This document shows, one piece after another, positions 1 through 22,261 of a DNA stretch of 64,000 nucleotides. The notes under the pieces are model-generated. The model was given only the letters and a program-made list of their open reading frames with translations. It was not told where the DNA came from and searched no databases. Position 1 is the first letter of the stretch; each line of letters opens with the position of its first letter. Source of the stretch: Alviniconcha marisindica (taxonomy: Eukaryota; Mollusca; Gastropoda; Provannidae); NCBI GenBank assembly GCA_018857735.1, contig JABMCL010002073.1:1906001-1970000 (forward strand). The letters run 5' to 3'. Position numbers and translations under genes: made by a program.

Positions 1-1105
1 AGGTGATCCTTTGGTTAAATGTCATTAGTGGTAATATGTGATAGCTCTTTAAGTAGGTCTTGTGTTTATCTGAAATGATTTATTCATTTGCAACTGCATG
101 CTTATACTCAAGTTTGATGATTCATATAAAATGCTATTCATTTACTGCATGCTTGTACTTTTCTCGTCAAGCTGTATACAATGTTGTATGAAATGGTAAA
201 TATTTATTTTAGAAAAATATTGATCTTTTATATTTAATGCAATAAACCTTAAACCAACTAAAGGGCTTTGTTCTTCTTTGTTCATAATTATTTCTATTTA
301 ATCTACAAAGACATAGTTGAACAACATATGTGGATGGTGGAGGGCACCTCAGTTTGATATTCCTCAATGTGAGCATCATTCTAGCATGACCAGTCAGACA
401 TGGCTAAACAACATGTGGATGGTGGAGGGCACCTCAGTTTGATATTCCTCAACGTGAGCATCATTCTAGTATGACCAGTCAGACATGGCTAAACAACACA
501 TGGATGGTGGAGGGCATCTCAGTTTGTGATATTCCTCAACGTGAGCATCATTCTAGCAATGACCAGTCAGACACATAATATTCATAATATTCAAAGCAAT
601 CAAACCTTGGTGATGTACTGATTCCTCTTCTCTACCTTTTTTCCCCCTTCCAACAGTTGATGACATTGGACAATGATTTTATTGTTTTCACGTACTATGT
701 GTAACTGCACACCAAGATGTCAAAATGAACAAGTCCTAACTTCACATGTTGAAAAAAGTTTGGTCACAGCAGTACCCCTAAAATGCTCCAAGTCCAATGC
801 TTGTACTAGTGATGAAGGGATCTAGAACACACTAGACTTCAGTTACAGATACAGCTATTACACAGTTTGCTATGTATGGACATCGTAAAATTGGCTGTAG
901 TGTGAACAAGTGAAAAGGTGTCACTTGAGACCAACCTGAAGTGATAGTCCTGCAGTGCCACATTGCTTTTGAAACAGGGTAGCTTTGTTTTCACACAGTA
1001 CCCTGACTTCAAACTTCTCTTAGTTGCCTTTTTGTGTGTTTGGGTGTGCACATACATTATGTCATTATGTGTAGTTTGAAAAAGGTCCTCATCCATATTC
1101 CATGT
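1..1105. other. Flank downstream of MCAT, no gene seen
   Basis: This AT-rich stretch has no exon that I can support. It holds the 86-bp tandem repeat at 318-572 and several TTTATT strings, which read AATAAA on the MCAT strand and could serve as its poly(A) signal. The frame at 839-1096 on the minus strand has no recognisable domain and is judged chance. Confidence 0.6.
318..572. repeat. Tandem repeat, about 86 bp x 3
   Basis: Three successive copies begin near 320, 407 and 492, with spacings of 87 and 85 bp. Each contains GGTGGAGGGC, then GATATTCCTCAA, and ends near GACCAGTCAGACA. The copies differ at a few positions and by small indels. Confidence 0.9.
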
Positions 1106-1462
1106 CAGAGTACTTTTCCAGTTCCCACATAATTATACTCCAACATAAGAGTATTTTTCCAGTCCCCGTTCATACTCCAAGTCCAATGTAAGTGCACTTT
1201 TCCAGTCCTCATTCATACTCCAATGTTAGTACACTTTTTTTTAGGTCCCATTCATACATAAACATCAATGAACTTTTCCAGTCCCCATTCATTCTCCAAC
1301 ATAGCAAAATAAATTCAGCCCCACTTAGTACTCCAATGTAAGTGTACCTGTCCACTCTTCACTGATACTCCAGGTCCAACACGAATATACATTCCCAATC
1401 CTCAGTTGTACTCCAACATGAGTGTGCTTTTCCAGTCCTCGTTCATACTTCAACAGGAGTGT
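1106..1462. repeat. MCAT 3'-end minisatellite that includes the stop codon
   Basis: About eight degenerate units of 37-48 bp follow the MCAT stop. On the minus strand each resembles AAAGTACACT, then CATGTTGGAGTATGAA, then GAGGACTGG. The first unit is the last codons of MCAT itself, encoding YTPVEV and the stop. The array therefore appears to have grown from the end of the coding exon. Confidence 0.8.
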
Positions 1463-4400
1463 ACTTCTCATAAGCCTTGAAGTTGACCAGTTTCAGCAAA
1501 GTTCCCAGCTGCTTCCCAGGACCCAATTCAAAGGTTGATGGGAACTCCTCTCCCTGGGGCCTGGAGTACATCACATGCATGGTCTGTTCCCACTTGACTG
1601 GTGCTGTGATCTGCTGCAACAAGAGCTCCGTGAGTTTATGGGGCTGTCTGTAGCGTGAAGCTGTTACGTTGCTGTAAACGGGGATCATGGGCGCGCTGAG
1701 CGTGATTCTGCCGAGTGCTTCTTTCAGAGGTTTCTGTGCCGAGGCCATGAGTGTGGTATGAAAGGCGCCACTGACTGGAAGTCTTTTGGTACGGCGAATT
1801 CCAAATGTCTTTGCATGTTTTTCAATAAATTCTAGTGCCTGTGAAAACAAAAAAAGCCACATAAGTAGAGTGTCAGTTTTCTTTTTCTTTATTAAATTAA
1901 TACTACAGCATAATTGTTTTAATTTTTTTTACTCAAATAGACATACAGTTACAGACTTGTTTAAAAAATAAAAAATGCATGACATTCACAATCCACAAGA
2001 GACTTTGACATAGGTACAAACTTCCCAGACTTTTAAATGCATGTACACAGAGCAAATACTGGTAATACACTGTAGTGGCTATTTTTACAGTGCCAAGTCT
2101 ATTTCTAAGTACTTCCACAAAGAACATGAGCAGGAGAGGGAATATATAATAAAAAGTTAAACACATGTATGCAAAGCAAATCAAACTAGAATAGGTCTAA
2201 TCAAAACTGTCAAGTTTGGGGAGGCAAGTTTTGAAAGCCAAATTAAAGTTACTGATGGCTGCTGCATTTCTCAAAGCAGCGGTCAGTGCTTCTTTCAGGC
2301 AGAACAGCCAAACTGAGAAAATGCATGATCATCATGGGTCATGCCCCAACAGAGTGGAAACTTTACAAGAAGGTGTTAATACTGAAGTGAAGAGGTTGAG
2401 AAGAATGCAGCGCCAAACAGCAGACCAGAGCTAGACAAACAGGGTGTTGAGGTAAGAATATCACTCTTCTTCTTCCATTGATGAGGTTGGTTGGCAAAGA
2501 CCATTACTGCTGTGGTGGTGGTGGAGTAGTCAAAAGACTATTCTACCAGGCAATGGTCTTGGTTATGCCCGTTCTAACACAAAACAAACAAAAAATAGTG
2601 GAAATCAAATCTGTGAGCACCAGGAATCCAAAACATGCAGTTTTAGACTTTTACAGGAAATGTGTAGCAGATGACAACCAGGGGAGATTTGTGAACCTTG
2701 AGTACAGGTGTAATTGGAGCTGCATGGACTAAAACTAGTAGAAGACCAGTTACACAGTTTGGGACTTACAGACAAGGACTGGCGTTAAGGGAGACTGCCA
2801 AGGGAGAATTAAGGCTGAGGGAAACTGTGCAGAGAATTATACTAATCAGCATGGACAAATTACAAGAGAAATGACACAAGTTCTAGCAATATCAACTGTA
2901 ATAGTGAGAGCAGGTTTAAAATATTATTGTGCCTAATCAACAAACAAGGGAGTTAATTAGCTCTCAAAAGATGTCACACAAACACAACAACAAAGACCTG
3001 AGTCGCCTATGGTAACTCTTACCTGGCATGTGAATAAATACAAGGTACATAAACAGTGAACACCATCAGAGGTACATCCTCTATAGCATCCACACTGAAG
3101 AAAAGCAGTTTTGCACATGTTTTTATATGAAATTAATGTTCTCTTGTGGGAAGGTCCTGTCTTAGTAAGTTAATAAAACCCCAAGATTTCTTAGTATCCT
3201 ACTGTACTGAAGAGAGAAATGGTGGTATGGCAATTTGACATGACAGATATATATATATATATATACGGTAAAATTTTGAGCTTCAATGAATTGAAGAGCA
3301 TTTCACCTACTTTTTAATTTGATTTTTATTTCACCTGCTTGCAACATGTGGGTATTGTTCTGGATTGCATGACTTGCACACTGGTGTCATGAATCAGCAA
3401 ACACTGGTGCAGACAGCAGCATTAGGAGAGGATCTGTAAAGATGGCATGCGTAAAGAAGAAAACAAAAAACCCAGCAGCAGTATTGACCTTCATGGCACC
3501 CAAAATCAAGGCTAAATGGCACGCATAGTTCTAACAGACTGTCTGAGGGTTATCAGGATTTGAACCAGCCCCAGAGTGTTGCTCAAAACTCAAGAGAAAA
3601 AACATCACCTGCACTTAACAAGAACCCATAAAACTGTACACAGCTTTCTAAGCGTGTTGAAGATGATGACTGAAGAATATAAGATCTCAAATAATGATTT
3701 TCCATTGATGCACATGGTGTAGACCTACCTCCGTATGGCCTGCAATAACTTTGCACTCGGGATACAAGTAGTTGGCGACTTTGCAGACAGGATCATGGAT
3801 GTCACAACGCTGCTTGCAATATTCTCGTGCTGCTACCATTGCCGTTTTCAGCTTGGAGTTCATACTCAGGAAGGTCGTCATCATTCCACTGTTGATTTCT
3901 TCTGAAGCTTTCTGCATGGCCTCTGCTCTAACCCGCACAACTTCCACAGCTGTTATGGAATAAGAAAAGTGTAACTAAGGCCGGGTAGAGAGAGAGAAGA
4001 GAGAAAATGAAAGGGTGTATGTATGTCTATGCACACACATGTGCATGCATGCATGTGTTTAAAATTATTATTCTCACCACATTTGTGTATAGAGTTTACA
4101 CACTGGCCTGAATGGGTCTGAGTGAATAAACTGGATTACTACAAAATAGAACATAAGCTGTGTAAGTTTTGCTAAAGCCACTAGTCTGTGAGCCTTAGCT
4201 TGATGAGCAGGCTACAACAAAATGTAGCCAATGAGTGTTTCTTATTTCACAATCATCCTTGAAGAAAACTTACTAAGCAGTTTATTACAGTTTATCACAT
4301 GTTCTTGTTCACATTCATGTTCAAATCAAACTTTGAATCAAGTGCAAGCTCCTGCCCATCATATTTTGAGTGTGCTCTCTCACTGTTTACTGTTAGCTGA

Positions 4401-7400
4401 ATCTACAACAAAACAATGTTCACATACATTCCTACTTTACTCTTCTTATTATCCCACAAACACATCCACCAGTGACCAGGGAGCTAAAATTCCAGTGGTG
4501 CAGTTTAGCCAAGCAATGTGCATTCTGCAGCACTTGATCAAAACACAGTTTCAAAATTTGCTGCTGTCTTGCGCATGAAAATATTACTGACATCAAATTC
4601 AAGGCACCAAACAGTTGTCCTTAAAGGAAAAGTCCAAGGTTTTTAAGTATGTAAAATAACCATTGAAACGATCGACAAATGAGTCACTATTTTGAGATTT
4701 AATGAAATAAAAAATTGAAAAAATGTTTATGTTGTTTTTTAATCAATTTTATTTTCTGTAGGCTGGCCGAGACTGCTGTCTCGGTTCTCCATCAGTCACG
4801 TGACTTTCTCGGAAGTGACGTCAGTCTGGGGAGTCAGTGCGTTGCCATCTTAGATTGTTCATTGAATGTGTATGCTGTGGTCGACAAAAAGCTCTAACCA
4901 TGCCGGCCTACTGTATTGCAGCAAACTGTAACAACTCACAAGCAACCCAAAGCATAACTATGCATGAGTTCCCGCGGAATCGACCTGCTGTGAGGCGAAA
5001 ATGGGTCAAATTTGTACAATTCAAATGAGCTGACTTTGAAGCTGCGCCTCAGTCATGCCCATTTGTGTAGCGAACACTTCGCTGAGTGCGATTTCGTAAA
5101 ATTTATGGCGGAATACCAAATGGGGTTTGCTTCAAAGCGGAATTTGTAGGGCTATCCACAGGGTAACGACTTGGAAACAATTCCGGGTCAAATCTCCAAG
5201 GATGAAGCTGACGAGCAGCAAGCGCACAGCATGATACCAAAAACTGAGAGATACACTGATACCCTGAAACAAGCGCTAACAAGGCAAAGACAAAAAGTCT
5301 AACACGAATGCCTACAGCAGAAAAGGCCGTGAAAGAAAGAGACTGTACACAAATGCCTGTGGCAAAGAAAGAAAGAACAGACCACAATGCCTGTGGCAAA
5401 GAAAGAAAGACCAAACACAAATGCTGGTGGCAAAGAAAAATGGCTACCCTAATCAGTCAAGCAAACAGCTGACACCAAATGAAAAAAACAAAACAGCTGA
5501 AATCACCTCAAAACCCCAAACAGTTGCCTACCTGCAAGCATAAGGTGGAAAAAACACCACACAAAAACACCACCAAATCACAACAGTCTAATAGACTACT
5601 GTCTGCAACAAAGGAGTGGATGACTACAGTCAGAAGAGCACAGAGCAAAATAACTGTGCCAACGACAAACAGATGGAAAGCCAAACTAACCATAACTAAC
5701 TCTAAACTAACCCCTCACTAACCTGGCTTCCATCTAGAAAAACAAAGGCTGCAGACTGAAAAAGCAAAACGCTAATCAGGACTACCGATGACAAAGCATC
5801 GGGATGTAAACAAATGCAGACGACAAGAGAAATACAAAATGGCTGCCCTGATCAGGCAAACTAACAAGTGGGTAGAAATGGCCAATAAACCAAAGATAAA
5901 AAAGAAAGAATGGATGGTGAAAAAGAAGGAGAAAAGAGAGAGAAAACAACAACAACACTTTCTGAAAAGAAAGAGGAGGCAAGTAATGTCAGCGAGCAAC
6001 GGGACAAAGGCTGGATACACGTAATCCGTGTACACGATACAACCCACTTAGCAGTGACAACAACACAGCAGGGCAACAGACGCTCATGAACTACCCCACA
6101 AAAAGAAAGAATGAGAGGTCTCGTTAAATATCGAGACTGTTAAATGAACAATATAACTCGAGAAACAAAAGGGCAAGCCATGAGAAAAAACAGTGAATGG
6201 CAAGAACCAGTAACTAGCCTCAACCCCAAACCCTAACCAAGGGAGGCCATGAAATCGCTAGTCTGTTGAACTAGAACGAACAAAACTTTTCATTTTTACA
6301 TATGATGAAACAAACAAGGCTAAACTGGGAAAATAAAATAAAACACCCAATAAAAGGCAGGCTCCCTGATGAGGTCTAGCCTGTTGTGAAAGCTAGAGTA
6401 AAAACAACGAAAAAGACTGAAACGCCACGCACCTAACAAGGTTCGAGAAAGATGAAATAACAAGGAGGAAATAAACAAAGGCCCAACTACTAACAATGGT
6501 GTCGGAGCTTCATCCTTGGAGATTTGAACTGGAATTTTTCCCAGTCGGTTACCCTGTGGCTACTAGCCATTTTGCAGCGACTCCCCAGAGTGACGTAGTG
6601 CGCATGATTTTCAGCGTCATGGCGATCGCTTTTGGTACGACAGAAAATGCCTGTTTTCGTGAATTTATAACCCTCAGATCACAATTTTGCCTACATCATT
6701 GTTCTCAGTGAACTTTAATGGAAATCGTGTCAGAAATCACCCCCAACCTTGGACCTGTCCTTTAAGGACCTGGGCATGACATAGCTAACTGGCAATCCCT
6801 GTTAGTTTTTTTTTGTACACTCTGAGCAAAGCCCAAGTCAAACATATGATGATGGAATGTCATGACTTCCAACATAGTTTCCTTGAAAACATCAACTTTT
6901 GTTTTTCTATATTTCCACCCTCAGTAATCCACCTGAACAGAACACAATGATTTTTCTCTTGTAAACAATATCAGTGATCAAGATTCAAAGCATTCTGCCA
7001 CTGGAAATGCAGTTTATCTAATTGCTTGCCCCAAAATACATAAACCACATCTGGAAATTACCACTTGTTCTTTTGCACTGCTTTCTGTGCAGTGTAGCAC
7101 TGTAAAGTGTAATTAGTGTAAATAAAGTGTAAGTTATATTTCTTGTAATCAACTAAAAAACAAAAAACAAAAAAACAAACAAAAAAGAACAGTACACTTG
7201 CAGGGTGTGTGAATAAACATACTGTCAGTATTGAATAACAAAAACCAATAAAGACATAACATACCATCAGCAAATGACATCACTCCAGCAAACACCAATG
7301 CTGCAAACTCCCCTACGCTGAATCCCGCAGTTCCGACACAGGTTTGTATTGCCTGAAAAAATCAAATGAATACACTCATAAATATAGTAATCAATGTACA

Positions 7401-9180
7401 TTTATTTATTATAATTTATATATATAAAACTAAATTTGATTGTGTGATGTAATAAAATTAAAAGCCAAACTGTGTCTCTGGGGGGCTGGACTGAACTGAA
7501 AATGAATGAGGCTGTTAACTGTCGAGTAAGGAAACTAGATCAGATGGGAAGGGCTCTAACCCAGACCATGTGAAGGTCTTCAGGCTGGGTGCAATGTCGC
7601 CAGTGACTGCATCCTGAGGAAGGGTGTTCAAGATGACAATGGTCTGGGGGCAGAAGAAGACTTGGCATATATAAAAATATATAAAGATTCAGCTGCTGAA
7701 ATCCCACAGGGACATACTCACAGTGCAACCTCAAGGGCCATAAACATTATCAACCATATTCAAACGAGTCATAGTCATGCACACACTCTGAGCATCGCTT
7801 TCTGGCACCTTCCTCCAAACTCTGCTAGATTTAGTTACGCCACTGAAGGGGCACTCTTTATTTCCGTGCAGCGGTCCTGCAACGCGGTCAGTGCCATCCG
7901 AAAGGTTTGGGTACTAATATGACTGTAGAAGCAACCTAGTGCCCAAGCATGCACATAAACCTGAGACGCATCCACCCCGGGTAAAAAAAAAAAGAGTTCC
8001 GTCTTGATTCAAATGATTGTGATTTTGTTTGCGCTGGTGTAAACTTTGTTGGCGGCTATAAATGACACGCCTGGTTTTATTTGAGTTGTTTGTTACAAAC
8101 GTACAACTGTTTCAGCACCAACAAAAAACTGCTTGTTAGCTGACAGTTTTCTGGATCCTATGGCGTAAATAAATATGGCAGTGGTTGAAGGAAGGATGTC
8201 ATAAACCAGTGCTTGGAGTATGAGTCATGTACACACATGAAAACACTTTTAACAGTATTATCACCGACATACTCCAGACAAAACTGAGCATCAGTAACAA
8301 TAACACTGATGACACTGATTTATGGAGTATTATGCTGCATATAATTTTAAAAATTTCAGTGCATCTGTGTCAAATAATGTACATGTATTATGATGATGCA
8401 CAGGTTGGGAGGTTAGTTTGTCCAACCCCAGCTTGTTGGTTATTGCTTCAATTAACACACACATGCAATGACACTTAAGTTTAGTACCTCAGGATTTTGT
8501 TCCTGAAGCTTCTCAATAGCAGCAAGTGAGCACACCAGGATGGCAGGCTGACAATGAACAGTTTTATTGAGGCTTGGCAGTGGCCCCGACAGACATAACT
8601 TCAGCAGGTCATATTTCAACACAGCACTAGCTTCCTCAAACAAGTCTCTTGCCTGGCCATACCCCAGTGTATCATTCCCCATGCCTACAAACTGGCTGCC
8701 TTGTCCTGGAAACAGAATAATAGATGTTTGGGACGGATCAACACGAGGCCTGAAAGCCTTTCTGCTTTGATCCCTTCGCCATTCTCGATACTTTTTCGAG
8801 TCTGATGGAAACTGTTCTGAAGATTCGTCGCTGGGCAATGAGGTCGGTGCGTCTCCTGACATATCCTTCAAAAGCATTTTCAGCCCATCTGCAGTTTCTG
8901 GAAAACCCGCAGAAGCTGAAGCAGGAGGTGCCATGGTATCACGGTGTCCAGCGGCAATATCCGACGCTGGTACGGCAGTTGGTGAACTTCGCAGATAATC
9001 TTCCACGTTCAAACCTTGCTTTGCCAGACGTCTTTTGAGTCGCGAAGGTACTCTGTCCATAGATATATTCCCATCGTCTAATAGTGACGATCCCCGGGCA
9101 TACAGTCTTTTAACTTCACGCATGATATGGGACCTTTGAAAAGGCTGCCTAAACGTAAATATCGATCGCATGGCCGACAT
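1443..9180 (-). CDS. MCAT: Malonyl-CoA:acyl carrier protein transacylase, mitochondrial
   Basis: This enzyme moves malonyl from CoA to mitochondrial ACP, which primes type II fatty-acid synthesis in the matrix. The coding exons, in transcript order, are 9180-8488, 7352-7265, 3949-3729 and 1838-1443. All junctions are GT/AG and phases agree, giving 465 residues. Residues 1-30 are Arg-rich and lack acids early on, as in a mitochondrial presequence. About residues 31-150 form a polar, low-complexity linker, which makes the protein longer than the vertebrate enzyme (about 390). The oxyanion motif GQGSQ lies at 159-163. The nucleophile is Ser243 in GFSVGE, the malonate-binding Arg is Arg268 in RAEAM, and the catalytic His is His361 in SGAFHT. 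The first ATG of the open frame was taken as start; a second Met lies at residue 4. The gene is divergent from MCM4. The stop codon lies inside the first unit of a 3' minisatellite. Identity is firm; the start is less certain. Confidence 0.95.
1839..3728. other. MCAT intron 3' part, no further gene
   Basis: This is the last MCAT intron. It holds a dispersed repeat copy near 2940-3090, a short (AT)n run at 3247-3265, and otherwise unstructured AT-rich sequence. The frames at 2216-2434 and 2478-2732 show no domain. Confidence 0.6.
2940..3090 (-). repeat. Dispersed repeat, family A, copy 1
   Basis: This copy matches 37020-37155 and, in the opposite orientation, 14955-15057. The shared core on the minus strand is CATGCCAGGTAAGAGTTACC followed by GACTCAGGTCTTTGTTGTTG. 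It lies within an MCAT intron and presents a CAG/GTAAGAG donor-like site on the MCAT sense strand at 3023/3022. Confidence 0.75.
4621..6765. mobile_element. TTAA-flanked DNA transposon with THAP remnant
   Basis: TTAA at 4621-4624 and 6762-6765 bounds 2137 bp whose ends are inverted repeats: AGGAAAAGTCCAAGGTT on the left and AGGACAGGTCCAAGGTT on the right read inward. The inverted similarity continues further in. Left 5150-5217 matches right 6503-6570 reversed, and a GACTCCCCAG...GACGT block occurs on both sides. The left part encodes a broken THAP domain. The centre (5220-6480) is A/C-rich, with short repeats such as three or four copies of GTGGCAAAGAAAGAAAGA near 5305-5440. No transposase is seen. 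It lies in the third MCAT intron. Confidence 0.75.
4900..5149 (+). pseudogene. THAP-domain gene fragment, interrupted
   Basis: The frame opens at an ATG with MPAYCIAANC, then HEFP and RKWVKFV. This is the N-terminal half of a THAP zinc-binding domain with the first Cys pair. It meets a TGA at 5026-5028. The second half resumes in another frame as CSEHF, supplying the last Cys and His, and ends at TAG 5147-5149. THAP domains are DNA-binding modules of P-element-type transposases and derived host proteins. The stop and the frame change make it a remnant. Confidence 0.75.
7353..8487. other. MCAT first intron, no further gene
   Basis: This is the intron between the first and second MCAT exons. 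It is mixed sequence with a more GC-balanced part at about 7500-7980 that may be an old repeat. I see no splice-bounded exon or domain in it. Confidence 0.55.
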
Positions 9181-9720
9181 TTCTCCAGTAGCAGACGAAA
9201 ATTAGTCAGTGACAGATTCTTATGGTTTTTGACAGCACTTTGACAAGCGATCAGGGACCCAAAGTGAGTATCAAAGACATATATCACAGCAGAGTGTTAA
9301 TATCCGGTTGTTAGGTTTTATGTCAAGTACAACACCGACAGTAAAATTGTAATAAACAAAGTTTCCACCAAAGCATGCCGCAGCCACTGAGGTCAACGGA
9401 AGCGGAAGTTACCGGTATTAGACCGCGACTAAAATTTAATGTACAGATATTTTGTGTACATTCCCACATTTTTCGAATCTATGTATGACATTGAAAGAAT
9501 ATTGCATGATATCTGCTCTGAATTTAGGTTTCGTATGAACAATATACTATTTGTTGGGTATTTCTATCTTGTTTTGTTTCCCGCGGTTTCCTCCACGTGA
9601 GTGTTTTTTTTGTCACGTGACATATTTCGCGCGAAATCTTGTGCACGTCCACAAAGAAATTATTGCAGCAGCGTTTGTTTAAGCGAGAATTAGTAAGTTA
9701 GGTGTTTGTGGGAACAACAC
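9181..9720. promoter_or_regulatory. Bidirectional MCAT / MCM4 promoter region
   Basis: This interval separates the MCAT start codon from the beginning of the MCM4 transcription unit. It contains two E2F-type sites, TTTCCCGC at 9577-9584 and the palindrome TTTCGCGCGAAA at 9625-9636. It also has two CACGTG E-boxes at 9594-9599 and 9614-9619, the second inside the palindrome TCACGTGA. No TATA box is evident near either gene. E2F control of MCM genes is established in animals, so these sites most likely drive MCM4 at the G1/S transition. Whether MCAT shares the control is inference. Confidence 0.75.
9625..9636. promoter_or_regulatory. Palindromic E2F site
   Basis: The 12-bp perfect palindrome TTTCGCGCGAAA matches the E2F/DP consensus on both strands. 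It lies 60-100 bp upstream of two possible 5' splice donors, GTAAGT at 9693 and GTAAGT at 9729. Either donor could end a non-coding first exon of MCM4. Confidence 0.75.
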
Positions 9721-10049
9721 TGATAGAAGTAAGTAGCTTTATTCATTATTTTCTTTACGTTATAATGCTCTTGTCATTCATTTTAGTGCTGATCGCATTC
9801 GTTCGTGTAGTTTGTGTTGGGGTGTTGAGTGGGTCGCTTGGGCTTTCGATAGTATCAGTCACTCCACTACCACTACTCACTAGATACATAAATATATATA
9901 TAGATACAGATTTAGGGACTTGGCAGTAGGCCTCGCGGCCTTTTTACGTCCCATCTTATTGTTTTAAATTAAAACTGTTGCATTGCAGTTGGGCACGTCA
10001 TTGTTACGTTGTATAATGGCATCCGGCTGCGGAAAAATAAAATACAAGT

Positions 10050-10180
10050 TCATGTTCAGTGTTGCTTTACGTCCACACTGACCACAGGTACCCGATAAGG
10101 ACACTTCTACAGTTTTGGGCCCAGGACGGCCACCTCGACTTTCACGCAGCTCCCAGGACCTATGCTCAGAACAAAATACA
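10050..10180 (-). repeat. Dispersed repeat, family B, copy 1
   Basis: This copy lies in the 5' part of the MCM4 unit, in reverse orientation to 57320-57475. Both share GTCGAGGTGGCCGTCCTGGG and, further on, GTGGACGTAAAGC. In one frame it reads SWELRESRGGRPG, which is read-through of the repeat and not a gene. Confidence 0.7.
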
Positions 10181-10698
10181 TGCAAAAAAGTAGAATTTAT
10201 ACTTGTCTTGTAGGACTTTGCGTGTGGCAATAGGTGCGTGGAGTTGCAGACAGGGTTACTGCTGGGCCGGTAACTACCGTTTTTCATTGATGAATTTTGT
10301 TCAGGACGTTAGATATTAAAACAAATAGGCTGTCGGTCTGCAAAAAAAAGAGAGAAAAAAGTGGGGTATTTTCCCACTGCGTATGTGTGTGTTTGGAGGG
10401 GGGGGGGGGGGTCCCGTCATTTGATTTGTTTGAGGCCACAAAGTAAAACTAAAAGAAGTAAACGTTATTTTATCAAAGATCTAATAAATTATACAATATG
10501 TACAGGTAACAGTAGTTTCTATGATTAAGTGCACAGAACTTCAGAAGACCAGCCCAGCCCATGTTTGATTGTTTCCTAGTTTTTCTTTTAGCCCCACTTC
10601 TGAATGATGTTGAACTTGGTAAAAAGTCTGTGTTTTGTGGTGTTTTTCACTATGGGATCTACTGGGTTTTCATATTTTGGTGCCATTTCATTTTCAGA

Positions 10699-22261
<11,563 letters not shown>

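Noticed and set aside
9964..10287. 107-codon frame with SWELRESRGGRPG
   Set aside because: The same string arises from the dispersed repeat that recurs at 57320-57475, so it is repeat sequence and not a gene.
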